Source: Bacillota bacterium | GTDB lineage: Bacteria; Bacillota; Bacilli; Paenibacillales; NBRC-103111 | DNA: 27,927 nucleotides | Assembly (NCBI GenBank): GCA_023393235.1 | Contig: JAEWMH010000082.1 | Coordinates: 1 to 27,927, forward strand | Direction of reading: 5' to 3' | Shown: positions 21,313 to 27,927 of the stretch, one piece after another | How positions within the stretch are numbered: the first letter of the stretch is position 1 | Layout of the letters: each line of letters starts with the position of its first letter | Program-made: the position numbers and the translations under genes | Notes under the pieces: generated by a model | Told to the model about the DNA's origin: nothing | Seen by the model: only the letters and a program-made list of their open reading frames with translations | Databases searched by the model: none

Positions 21313-21882
21313 TTATGATTCCTGCGGAAGGTCCTTGGGCACCAGGTCAAAGATGGCCCCCGTCTCCAGCACCTCGATAAACCGGTCCAGCCAGAGATAA
21401 TAGCGGATGGCCTCATTGATTTTGGCCAGGTCATCCTCCACCAGCCGCTCCAGCTCCTCCTGCCCCGGGTTGGTCCGGGCCAGCTCCTGCAGCTCTGTTC
21501 TGGATCTGCGCAGGGCCTGCATGTTGATTTCCACAGCTTTGCGCCACTTCAGCGAGAAAAAGTCGGCGAAGGTTTGAAACCAGTCCATCTCCACCTCATA
21601 GAGATCCTTGCGGGCCCCTTTTTCCCACACCTTATTCACCATCTTCAAATCCACCAGCGTCCTGACACCGGTGCTCATGCTGGTTTTGCTCATTTTCATG
21701 GCTTCCGTCATCTCATCTAAGGTCATCGGTTTATTCTGAAAGAATAATAGCCCGTACAAATGCCCGATGGACAGATTGATACCGTATAAATCCATATTCT
21801 GGCCGATGGATTCGATAATCCGCTTCCTGGCCTTAAGGACAATCTCCTGCTGCTCCTGGGGCAGCCCCTCCGCTTGCTCCAT
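21313..21882 (-). CDS. GbsR/OpcR-like transcriptional repressor of osmoprotectant uptake
   Basis: A 189-residue MarR-related protein. A winged helix-turn-helix spans about residues 33-97: YGINLSIGHLYGLLFFQNKPMTLDEMTEAMKMSKTSMSTGVRTLVDLKMV, then the wing VWEKGARKDLYEVEMDW. A long helical dimerisation part follows. GbsR and OpcR in Bacillus respond to choline or glycine betaine and repress betaine synthesis or uptake genes. Here the gene is divergent from an OpuA-type operon, which supports that role. The ATG at 21882 follows AGGGTG. A promoter TTTACT-N17-TACAAT is seen at 21937-21965. It is followed by a terminator. Confidence 0.87.
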   Translation of the reverse strand: MEQAEGLPQEQQEIVLKARKRIIESIGQNMDLYGINLSIGHLYGLLFFQNKPMTLDEMTEAMKMSKTSMSTGVRTLVDLKMVNKVWEKGARKDLYEVEMDWFQTFADFFSLKWRKAVEINMQALRRSRTELQELARTNPGQEELERLVEDDLAKINEAIRYYLWLDRFIEVLETGAIFDLVPKDLPQES

Positions 21883-21936
21883 GCCATTGTCACCCTATCC
21901 TGCGAAATTCATGAATGCGGTCTTTCACTGACCCTT

Positions 21937-21965
21937 ATTGTATGGAACCTTCCGCATAAAGTAAA
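21937..21965 (-). promoter_or_regulatory. Promoter of the gbsR-like gene
   Basis: On the - strand TTTACT (21965-21960), 17 bp, TACAAT (21942-21937). Transcription would start near 21930. Confidence 0.5.
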
Positions 21966-22020
21966 GATGCAGCAGCCAGAGGATCATCGAGCATAACCGA
22001 GGAATCAGGAGTTTAATCCG

Positions 22021-22036
22021 TACAGTTTTTTCTGTA
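22021..22036. promoter_or_regulatory. Candidate operator dyad ahead of opuA
   Basis: TACAG-N6-CTGTA (22021-22036) lies about 26 bp upstream of the opuA -35 box, in the divergent gap facing gbsR. A second small dyad CTG-TTT-CAG follows. It is a candidate GbsR-type binding site by position only. Confidence 0.35.
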
Positions 22037-22061
22037 TGAACTGTTTCAGCAGAAATTTGTG

Positions 22062-22091
22062 TTGACATACCCCTTTGAATTTCCTTACACT
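22062..22091 (+). promoter_or_regulatory. Sigma-A-type promoter of the opuA operon
   Basis: A perfect TTGACA (22062-22067), 18 bp, then TACACT (22086-22091), about 40 bases before the opuAA start. Confidence 0.6.
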
Positions 22092-22132
22092 TAGAGATGT
22101 GCATGAAGCGCGAAGGAAAGGAGTGAGGCTTT

Positions 22133-23353
22133 TTGCCTATTATTGAGGTTCGGGATGTAACCAAGGTGTTCGGCCCAAATCCGGCGTCCGCCCTTCCCCT
22201 CCTGGATCAGCAATGGTCCAAGGACCGGATCTATAAGGAGACGGGGCACACGGTCGGGGTGAATGGAGTCAGCTTCGATGTGAACGAAGGGGAAATCTTC
22301 GTCATCATGGGACTCTCCGGCAGCGGGAAATCCACCCTGGTCCGGCTTCTAAACCGGTTAATCGAGCCCACATCGGGTACGGTCAGCATTCACGGCAGAG
22401 ATATTGTGGGTATGGGAGCAGAAGAGCTGCGCCGGGTCCGGCGGGAGAAGATCGCCATGGTCTTCCAGAAATTTGCCCTGTTTCCCCACCGCACTGTGGC
22501 GGAGAATGCGGAGTACGGACTGGAAGTCCAAGGGATGGATAAAAAGGCCCGACGGGAAAAAGCATTGGAAGCGCTTAAGTTAGTCGGACTGGAAGCCTGG
22601 TCCAACAGTCTGCCGGATGCCCTGAGCGGCGGGATGCAGCAGCGGGTCGGGCTGGCGCGGGCTTTGGCCAATGATCCGGACATTCTGCTGATGGATGAAG
22701 CCTTCAGCGCATTGGATCCGTTGATCCGCAAGGATATGCAGGATGAGCTTTTGGAGCTTCAGAACAAGATGAATAAAACGATTATCTTCATTACCCATGA
22801 TCTGGATGAGGCGCTGCGGATCGGGGATCGAATCGCCCTTATGAAGGATGGCAGCGTAGTGCAGATCGGAACGCCCGAGGAAATTCTCATGAGCCCCGCC
22901 AATGATTATGTGGAACGGTTCGTGGAGGATGTGAACCTGTCCAAGGTGCTGACTGCCTCCTCTGTAATGCGGCGCGCGGAAACCATCGGCCTCGACAGAG
23001 GGCCACGGGTAGGCCTGCAGCTGATGAAGGAAGCGGGCATCTCCAACTTGTTCGTCGTGGACCGGGGCAAGAAGCTCATCGGGGTGATTACCGCCGAGGA
23101 TTCCTCGGATGCCGCTTCGGACGGGCGCACGCTAGAGGATATTGTAGTCCGGGACGTTCCGGTGGTAACACCCGACAGGCTGTTATGCGATCTGTTCGAT
23201 ATATGCAGCAGCTCCCGGTACCCGGTAGCTGTTGTAGATGAAACCGGACGAATTCTCGGCGTGATTGTACGTGGAGCGGTGCTTGGAGCCTTGGCCAGAC
23301 AGCCTGCTGCAGACAGGGAGGTGACGGCCCATGCCGAAATTGCCGCTGGATGA
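22133..23353 (+). CDS. opuAA: Glycine betaine ABC transporter, ATP-binding subunit (OpuAA-like)
   Basis: A 406-residue protein. Walker A is GLSGSGKST, the Q-loop MVFQKFALFPHRTVAEN, the ABC signature LSGGMQQR, Walker B ILLMDEAFSALDP and the H-loop FITHD. Residues ~270-395 form two CBS modules (ISNLFVVDRGKKLIGVI; RYPVAVVDETGRILGVI), which in OpuA-type transporters sense ionic strength and gate uptake. It powers import of glycine betaine or related osmoprotectants. The TTG start at 22133 follows AAGGAGTGAG. It overlaps opuAB by 23 bases, which couples their translation. A promoter TTGACA-N18-TACACT is seen upstream. Confidence 0.93.
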   Translation: MPIIEVRDVTKVFGPNPASALPLLDQQWSKDRIYKETGHTVGVNGVSFDVNEGEIFVIMGLSGSGKSTLVRLLNRLIEPTSGTVSIHGRDIVGMGAEELRRVRREKIAMVFQKFALFPHRTVAENAEYGLEVQGMDKKARREKALEALKLVGLEAWSNSLPDALSGGMQQRVGLARALANDPDILLMDEAFSALDPLIRKDMQDELLELQNKMNKTIIFITHDLDEALRIGDRIALMKDGSVVQIGTPEEILMSPANDYVERFVEDVNLSKVLTASSVMRRAETIGLDRGPRVGLQLMKEAGISNLFVVDRGKKLIGVITAEDSSDAASDGRTLEDIVVRDVPVVTPDRLLCDLFDICSSSRYPVAVVDETGRILGVIVRGAVLGALARQPAADREVTAHAEIAAG

Positions 23354-24179
23354 ATGGATTGAAACGCTTGTGGCTTTTTTGGACGATCATGTCTCTGGAT
23401 TATTCGCGATCATATCCGGGCTGATCAAAGGAATTGTGACTGGAATCTCCTACTTGCTCCATCTTACCCCCGCGCTTGTCCTGATTGCGCTGGCCGTTGC
23501 CTTGGCTTATTACTTGGGCAAATGGGCCTTCGCCGTATTCGCCCTTCTTGGTCTTCTTCTTATTTATAACCTGGGCTATTGGGACCATACCATGGATACG
23601 CTGGCGCTGGTGCTGACGGCCGCGCTCTTGTCCATTCTAAGCGGCATTCCTTTGGGGATTTGGTGTGCCCAAAATAAACGGGTCCGCAGCATTCTGACGC
23701 CGGTGCTGGATTTTATGCAGACGATGCCTGCCTTTGTTTATCTGATCCCTGCGGTTACCTTCTTCGGGCTGGGTGTAGTGCCGGGGGTTATCGCATCGGT
23801 GATCTTCGCCGTCCCTCCCACCATCCGTCTGACGGAGCTGGGAATCCGCCAGGTGGCCCCGGAGCTGGTGGAAGCGGCCAACGCCTTCGGCTCCAGTCCC
23901 TCCCAGGTCCTGGTGAAGCTGCAGCTGCCCATGGCGCTGCCCTCTATTATGGCGGGCGTTAACCAGACCATCATGCTGGCTTTGTCTATGGTGGTCATCT
24001 CCTCCATGATCGGCGCCCAGGGCATCGGAGCGGATGTGTACCGTGCGGTGACCCAGGTGAAAACCGGCCAGGGCTTTGAAGCCGGATTAGCCATTGTGGT
24101 GCTGGCGATTTTGCTGGACCGGATGACTCAATATTTGATGAAACGCAAAAAACGGCCTTCTCACGAAAAATCCGCATAA
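23331..24179 (+). CDS. opuAB: Glycine betaine ABC transporter, permease (OpuAB-like)
   Basis: A 282-residue membrane protein with about seven hydrophobic segments. The N-terminus (PLDEWIETLVAFLDDH) is the short cytosolic helix usual for OpuAB and ProW types. The ABC-contact EAA loop is visible as LVEAANAFGSSPSQVLVKLQLPMALPSIMAG, preceded by TPVLDFMQTMPAFVYLIPAV. The ATG at 23331 follows GGAGGTGA inside the opuAA 3' end. It forms the membrane channel with OpuAA and OpuAC. Confidence 0.93.
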   Translation: MPKLPLDEWIETLVAFLDDHVSGLFAIISGLIKGIVTGISYLLHLTPALVLIALAVALAYYLGKWAFAVFALLGLLLIYNLGYWDHTMDTLALVLTAALLSILSGIPLGIWCAQNKRVRSILTPVLDFMQTMPAFVYLIPAVTFFGLGVVPGVIASVIFAVPPTIRLTELGIRQVAPELVEAANAFGSSPSQVLVKLQLPMALPSIMAGVNQTIMLALSMVVISSMIGAQGIGADVYRAVTQVKTGQGFEAGLAIVVLAILLDRMTQYLMKRKKRPSHEKSA

Positions 24180-24210
24180 CGATATTCTGAACAAAAAGGA
24201 GAGAGAAACG

Positions 24211-25110
24211 ATGACTACTTTTTTTTCGAGAAAATGGATGACCGCCTGTTTGGCAGGTGTATTGGGCGCTGCCCTGCTGGCAGGCTGCTCGGATAACAGC
24301 TCCGCCTCCGGTGACAAAAGCGTAGGCGACCAGGTGCAGCACCAGATTATCGGCATTGATCCGGGAGCCGGCATTATGAAGCAGGCCACCCAGGTGCTGA
24401 CGGATTACGAGCTGAAGGATTGGAAGCTGGTGGAAGGCTCCGGGGCCGCTATGGCCGCGGCTCTGGACAAAGCCTACAAGGACAAAAAGCCGATTATCGT
24501 CACCGGCTGGACGCCCCACTGGATGTTCGCCAAGTATGAGCTGAAGTATCTGGAAGACCCCAAGGGCACCTTCGGCAAGGATGAGGAAATCCGCACCATT
24601 GTCCGCAAAGGACTGAAGGACACTCTGCCTTCGGCATATGCGGTGCTGGACCGGTTCGAGTGGACCGCGGAAGACATGGCTGTGGTGATGTCCGCGATTG
24701 TGGACGGCAAGAAGCCGGAGGAAGCCGCGGCAGATTGGGTAAAGAATAACGCTGCCAAGGTGGACGTGTGGACCAAGGACCTGGCCAAGGAAGAAGGCAA
24801 AAAGCTGACGCTGGCTTACGTGGCATGGGATTCGGAGATTGCCAGCACCAACGTGGTGCGGCAGGTGCTGCAGGAGCGGCTGGGCATGAAGGCCGAGATG
24901 CTCCAGGTGGAGGCCGGACCCATGTGGGCAGGTGTCGCCGACGGCAGCGCAGACGCGATGGTCGCAGCCTGGCTGCCCACCACCCACCAGGACTATCTAG
25001 ACAAGTACAAGGACAAGGTGGAGGACCTGGGGGTTAACCTGAAGGGCACCAAGCTGGGCCTGGTGGTTCCCTCCTACATGGAGATCGGTTCCATCGAGGA
25101 TTTGAAGTAA
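24211..25110 (+). CDS. opuAC: Glycine betaine-binding lipoprotein (OpuAC-like)
   Basis: A 299-residue protein with a lipoprotein signal peptide (lipobox LAGC, Cys26), so it is anchored on the outer face of the membrane. The OpuAC domain follows. GWTPHWMFAKYELKYLEDP and AWLPTTHQDYLDKY carry the Trp residues expected to form the aromatic cage for the trimethylammonium group, and VEAGPMWAGVADGSADAMV is a usual family stretch. The ATG follows AAAGGAGAGAG. It is the third gene of the operon, 31 bp after opuAB, and is followed by a strong terminator. Confidence 0.93.
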   Translation: MTTFFSRKWMTACLAGVLGAALLAGCSDNSSASGDKSVGDQVQHQIIGIDPGAGIMKQATQVLTDYELKDWKLVEGSGAAMAAALDKAYKDKKPIIVTGWTPHWMFAKYELKYLEDPKGTFGKDEEIRTIVRKGLKDTLPSAYAVLDRFEWTAEDMAVVMSAIVDGKKPEEAAADWVKNNAAKVDVWTKDLAKEEGKKLTLAYVAWDSEIASTNVVRQVLQERLGMKAEMLQVEAGPMWAGVADGSADAMVAAWLPTTHQDYLDKYKDKVEDLGVNLKGTKLGLVVPSYMEIGSIEDLK

Positions 25111-25131
25111 AGATAGTGTGGTTGAAGAACA

Positions 25132-25173
25132 AACACCTGCATTCGGGGAGCTCCCCGGGGCAGGTGTTTTTTT
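25132..25173 (+). terminator. Terminator of the opuA operon
   Basis: AACACCTGC (25132-25140) pairs with GCAGGTGTT (25160-25168), with an inner CGGGGAG/CTCCCCG stem and a run of seven T. Confidence 0.85.
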
Positions 25174-25215
25174 GGGCTTACACTAACTTTAGGGTTCCAA
25201 CTGATGCGCTTCGGG

Positions 25216-25326
25216 CCAACGTCTGGGGGGTGTAAGCATTAACAAATGATCACTATCGGCTCGACTGCCTCAAATGACTACTACACTTTCGCCAATGTGG
25301 GGATGTAAGCGTCAACAAATGATCAC
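25216..25326 (-). repeat. Two copies of an intergenic repeat (reversed orientation)
   Basis: Copies at about 25216-25253 and 25291-25326 share GCCAAYGT, a G-rich run, TGTAAGC and AACAAATGATCAC. The reverse complement of the second half (ATCATTTGTT then CGCT) matches the third unit of the neighbouring cluster at 25336-25495. The gap 25174-25611 has no other visible feature apart from the duplicated iclR end. Confidence 0.7.
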
Positions 25327-25335
25327 GAATCCTTC

Positions 25336-25495
25336 TTTTGCCCCTGATTTTGTCAAATAGCAATCATGAAATGTATGCTATCGTCTTTTTCCGGGCAAAA
25401 GAGGGGTGTTTTGAGCGAATAGCATACAAAACATGTATCTTATTCGGCGAAAAAGCCCCCATTTTCATCAATAGCAATCATTTGTTGTTCGCTAT
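25336..25495 (+). repeat. Three palindrome-bearing repeats at ~55-bp spacing
   Basis: Units at about 25336-25381, 25393-25443 and 25446-25495 each have an A/T-GCCCC-like start, TTTTG/C, then an imperfect palindrome such as AATAGCAATCAT...GTATGCTAT or GAATAGCATAC...GTATCTTATTC. They are homologous but diverged. Confidence 0.7.
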
Positions 25496-25571
25496 CATTA
25501 GTCGGCTGCTGTGATTAACCCATTCGGCCAACAGACGCCGATCCACCGGCACGCTGCTTAAAGCAACCCTA

Positions 25572-25601
25572 CCCATACGGGCAGCAAGCTCCATCAGGAC
25601 C
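25572..25601 (-). repeat. Duplicated piece of the iclR 3' end
   Basis: It starts CCCATACGGGCAGCAAGCTC and matches 25628-25657, inside the iclR C-terminus, at 27 of 30 bases with an offset of 56 bp. On the - strand it reads RRVLMELAARMGR in a frame open to 25478, echoing VLMEFAARMGK of IclR. It is either a diverged tandem duplication or a remnant of a paralogue. Confidence 0.7.
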
Positions 25602-25611
25602 CGTCGTGCGG

Positions 25612-26355
25612 CTACTTCAGCATCTTGCCCATACGGGCAGCGAACTCCATCAGCACCGGCGCCTGCTCCCGCATCTTCTCCAGCGGGAGCCGGTTGGCCG
25701 GGCCGGAGATGGCCAGCGCGGCCACCAGCCGGTGAGCCCGGTTGTAGACGGGCACGGACACGGCCGCCGCTCCCACCTCACGCTCCTCCACACTGGTGGC
25801 ATAACCCTGTCTGCGGACCTCCTCCAACTGGGCCGTGAAAACGGCTTTGTCCAGGGAGGGCGGCCAGGTGGGCGACGACAGCACCTGAGCCTGCACCTCC
25901 GGCTCCGCAAACGCCACCAGCACCTTGCTGGAGGCTCCCACAAACAAGGGTAGCCGCGCCCCCACCTGGGCTACCCGGCGGATGGCCTGGTTGCTCTGAA
26001 CCGCCTGGATGCGGATCCGCTCCAGCCCGTCGCGCACATACAGACTGACGGTCTCCTCCAGCACATCCCGCAGATGCTCCAGTTCCGGCAGCAGCACCAC
26101 CTCGGGATCGTCGCTGGCCGACAAATTGGCGGACAGCTCCCAGAGCCGGAAGCCCAGGCGGTATTTTTCCGATGAAGGATTGCGCAGCAAGAAGCCCTTG
26201 TTCTCCAGAGAGGCCAACAGCCGGTGAACGGTACTTTTGTGCAGCCCCGCTCTGGAGGCGATCTCCGTCAGACTCAGCTCCGGCGTATCCGTAAAACAAA
26301 GCAATATATCCAACGCCCGCTCCACTGCGCGGACGGTAAGTTTATTGTCCTCCAT
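25612..26355 (-). CDS. IclR-family transcriptional regulator
   Basis: A 247-residue protein. The N-terminal winged helix-turn-helix covers about residues 8-75 (VRAVERALDILLCFTDTPELSLTEIASRAGLHKSTVHRLLASLENKGF). The C-terminal IclR effector domain has LFVGASSKVLVAFAEPE, GYATSVEEREVGAAAVSVPVYN and VAALAISGPANRL. Such regulators often sense small organic acids; the ligand here is unknown. A 17-bp palindrome lies 67-83 bp upstream of its start (26422-26438) and recurs upstream of acnA, so autoregulation and control of aconitase are inferred. The gene is divergent from the superoxide dismutase gene. Its 3' end is partly duplicated downstream. Confidence 0.9.
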   Translation of the reverse strand: MEDNKLTVRAVERALDILLCFTDTPELSLTEIASRAGLHKSTVHRLLASLENKGFLLRNPSSEKYRLGFRLWELSANLSASDDPEVVLLPELEHLRDVLEETVSLYVRDGLERIRIQAVQSNQAIRRVAQVGARLPLFVGASSKVLVAFAEPEVQAQVLSSPTWPPSLDKAVFTAQLEEVRRQGYATSVEEREVGAAAVSVPVYNRAHRLVAALAISGPANRLPLEKMREQAPVLMEFAARMGKMLK

Positions 26356-26421
26356 TACTCTTTCCCCCTATATGCATACAGCAGCAGCCGGACATCAATC
26401 CGACTGTTCCTCCGCACCATA

Positions 26422-26438
26422 GTTTCATCATACGAAAC
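26422..26438. promoter_or_regulatory. Palindromic operator between iclR and sod
   Basis: GTTTCATCATACGAAAC is palindromic apart from two central pairs. It has 15 of 17 bases in common with 13625-13641. It could serve the IclR gene on one side and the sod gene on the other. Confidence 0.6.
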
Positions 26439-26563
26439 ACAGTTTCTTTTTTAGTATACCCAATCCGTCACCCCCCGTAAAGACTCCTGTTAGCGGGTAT
26501 AGGCCAACCATGACCACACATAGTCTGGTAAGAGGAACCATAATTATGGGAGGGCTGCGGGGC

Positions 26564-27739
26564 ATGAATGATGACAAACTGAATTTTCTCTACCTGCTGG
26601 AGGACATCCGGTTCACCAAAATAAAGGAGCGGGAATATGCCGCGAGAATCCGTGAGCTGGCGCCGGGACTGGAAGCGGAATATGCCAATTGGCTGAGAAG
26701 CTGGGAGCCGGTGCTGGGCCAGACGGAATATGCCGCTGCCCAATGGGTGGAGGCGCTGTTATATGCTCCGGGGAACACCATCCCCTACGCACAGGAGACC
26801 ATCGGCCAGCTTAGCCGGTATGCCCAAGAACAGACGGAAACCTTTACCGGGCAGTTGTCGGCACTGCAGGCATATCACCCTGCCATTCAGGCCAACCCGG
26901 CCGCGGGTCAGCTGATCCGCCACATTATCCAATCCACGCCACCGGAGCAGCTAACCGGCTCTGCCGAGTCATTTTATACCGGGGAAACAGCCCCGGCCTT
27001 CTCCTTCCGGCAGGACGCCGAAAGGGTCACAACCTGGTCGGAAGCCTTGACCGCCTCCGACCCCCAATCCGTCGAGCGCCCTCAATCACAGCCGGCTGAA
27101 CCTGCAGCTGCGCCTGTCCCCATCGGCAAACACACTCTGCCTCCGCTTCCATATGCCTACAACGCCCTTGAGCCCTATATTGACGAAGCTACCATGCGGA
27201 TTCACCACGACAAGCATCATCAATCCTATGTAGATGGACTGAACAATGCCGAGAATAAGCTGGCTGAGGCCCGCCGCTCCGGGGATTTCAGTTTGGTGAA
27301 GCATTGGGAACGGGAGCTGGCTTTTCACGGGGCAGGCCATTATTTGCACACTCTGTTCTGGACCATTATGGCCCCCAGTGCCGGAGGTCCGCCGACAGGT
27401 CTGGCCGCCGAGCAAATCCGCGCCGACTTCGGCAGCTTCGACGCCTTCAAGAAGCAGTTCAGCGAAGCGGCGGATAAGGTGGAGGGAGGCGGCTGGGCCA
27501 TCTGGGTATGGAGTCCCCGCAGCCAACGCACGGAAATCCTCACCGCGGAAAAACATCAGAATCTTTCCCAATGGGATGTAGTGCCGCTTCTGGCTTTGGA
27601 TGTGTGGGAGCATGCCTATTACCTGAAGCACCAGAATAAACGGGCCGATTACATTAAGGATTGGTGGAATGTAGTGAACTGGAAGCAGGTTAATGAGCGG
27701 CTGGCAGCCGCCCGCAAACTGATGTGGCAGCCCTACTGA
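26564..27739 (+). CDS. Fe/Mn superoxide dismutase with a 190-residue N-terminal extension
   Basis: A 391-residue protein from the ATG at 26564 (GGGAGGG about 10 bases upstream); ATGs at 26546 and 26510 are also in frame. Residues ~189-391 are a complete Fe/Mn-SOD: HTLPPLPYAYNALEPYID, His214 in IHHDKHHQSYV, His262 in HYLHTLFW, GGGWAIWVW, and Asp346 and His350 in LDVWEHAYY. These four residues are the metal ligands. The enzyme converts superoxide to peroxide and oxygen. The first ~140 residues are helical (YLLEDIRFTKIKEREYAARIRELAPGLEAEY), followed by a Pro/Ala/Gln linker. There is no signal peptide. The layout recalls the extended SodF type of Bacillus. It is divergent from iclR and ends at a terminator. 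Confidence 0.9.
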   Translation: MNDDKLNFLYLLEDIRFTKIKEREYAARIRELAPGLEAEYANWLRSWEPVLGQTEYAAAQWVEALLYAPGNTIPYAQETIGQLSRYAQEQTETFTGQLSALQAYHPAIQANPAAGQLIRHIIQSTPPEQLTGSAESFYTGETAPAFSFRQDAERVTTWSEALTASDPQSVERPQSQPAEPAAAPVPIGKHTLPPLPYAYNALEPYIDEATMRIHHDKHHQSYVDGLNNAENKLAEARRSGDFSLVKHWERELAFHGAGHYLHTLFWTIMAPSAGGPPTGLAAEQIRADFGSFDAFKKQFSEAADKVEGGGWAIWVWSPRSQRTEILTAEKHQNLSQWDVVPLLALDVWEHAYYLKHQNKRADYIKDWWNVVNWKQVNERLAAARKLMWQPY

Positions 27740-27798
27740 TACCGGCAATCCCCCGCCCTGGGTTAGGGTGTGTAACTCACTGCACCTTAGGGCAATCC

Positions 27799-27839
27799 GA
27801 AACCTTCTTCGCCATTTGCGCGAGGAGGGTTCTTTTTTT
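27799..27839 (+). terminator. Terminator of the sod gene
   Basis: GAAACCTTCTTCGC (27799-27812) pairs imperfectly with GCGCGAGGAGGGTTC (27818-27832), followed by seven T. Confidence 0.75.
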
Positions 27840-27877
27840 GCAAAAAGGAAACGTTAACGGAAGGCGAGTTTTTCCGC

Positions 27878-27923
27878 CTTTGTGACCCCCATCACAAAGC
27901 CCCCCTCTCCCGCGGCTTATACT
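27878..27923 (+). promoter_or_regulatory. Fnr/Crp-type activated promoter at the window end
   Basis: CTTTGTGA-N6-TCACAAAG (27878-27899) is a perfect palindrome containing TGTGA-N6-TCACA. TATACT (27918-27923) would place the transcription start near 27930, so the palindrome centre falls at about -41.5, the class II activator position. The gene it drives lies beyond the window. Confidence 0.65.
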
Positions 27924-27927
27924 GGCC

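Overview
The window reads as a chromosomal segment of a spore-forming, moderately GC-rich Firmicute of the Paenibacillus type. The evidence is two S-layer-homology (SLH) exported proteins, a GerAB-type germination permease, a GbsR-like repressor beside an OpuA-type glycine betaine transporter, strong AGGAGG ribosome binding sites, several TTG starts, cre-like (CcpA) sites and a LexA/DinR-type box. No tRNA, rRNA or cas genes were seen.

Layout. 1-505: 3' end of a DNA topoisomerase III gene. 506-1693: a gene-free stretch with two arrays of one ~30-bp repeat, four copies forward and then four reversed. 1694-5895: a DUF429-like protein (-), a 41-residue peptide gene (+), suhB (-) and an SLH protein (+). 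5917-9615: the fixABCX operon (-), encoding an electron-transfer flavoprotein pair, a quinone oxidoreductase and a ferredoxin, with a cre-like site and Fnr-like half-matches upstream. 10008-13483: uvsE, a small unknown gene, a degenerate D-Ala-D-Ala-ligase-like ATP-grasp gene and an amidase-domain gene, all (-). 13660-16368: aconitase (+). 16427-18479: an accessory island with an IS1595-like transposase gene that has lost recognisable catalytic motifs, sits behind a well-formed promoter containing a LexA-type box, and is bracketed by two inverted copies of the 30-bp repeat. 18480-19991: a VOC protein and an SLH/PrcB-like protein. 20069-21178: an orphan gerAB-like gene. 21313-25110: a gbsR-like repressor divergent from opuAA-AB-AC. 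25174-25611: a cluster of palindromic intergenic repeats. 25612-27739: an IclR-family regulator (-) and a superoxide dismutase with a long N-terminal extension (+). The window ends in a promoter with a perfect Fnr/Crp-type palindrome.

How parts may work together. A 17-bp palindrome upstream of acnA recurs with two mismatches between iclR and the sod gene, suggesting that this IclR regulator controls aconitase as well as itself and possibly sod. GbsR-like plus OpuA form an osmoprotectant uptake module. The SOS-type promoter on the transposase-derived gene, together with the repeat family that brackets it and also forms the arrays at 788-1499, is the best candidate for an undescribed system. 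All functions are inferred from sequence recognition; nothing was searched against a database.
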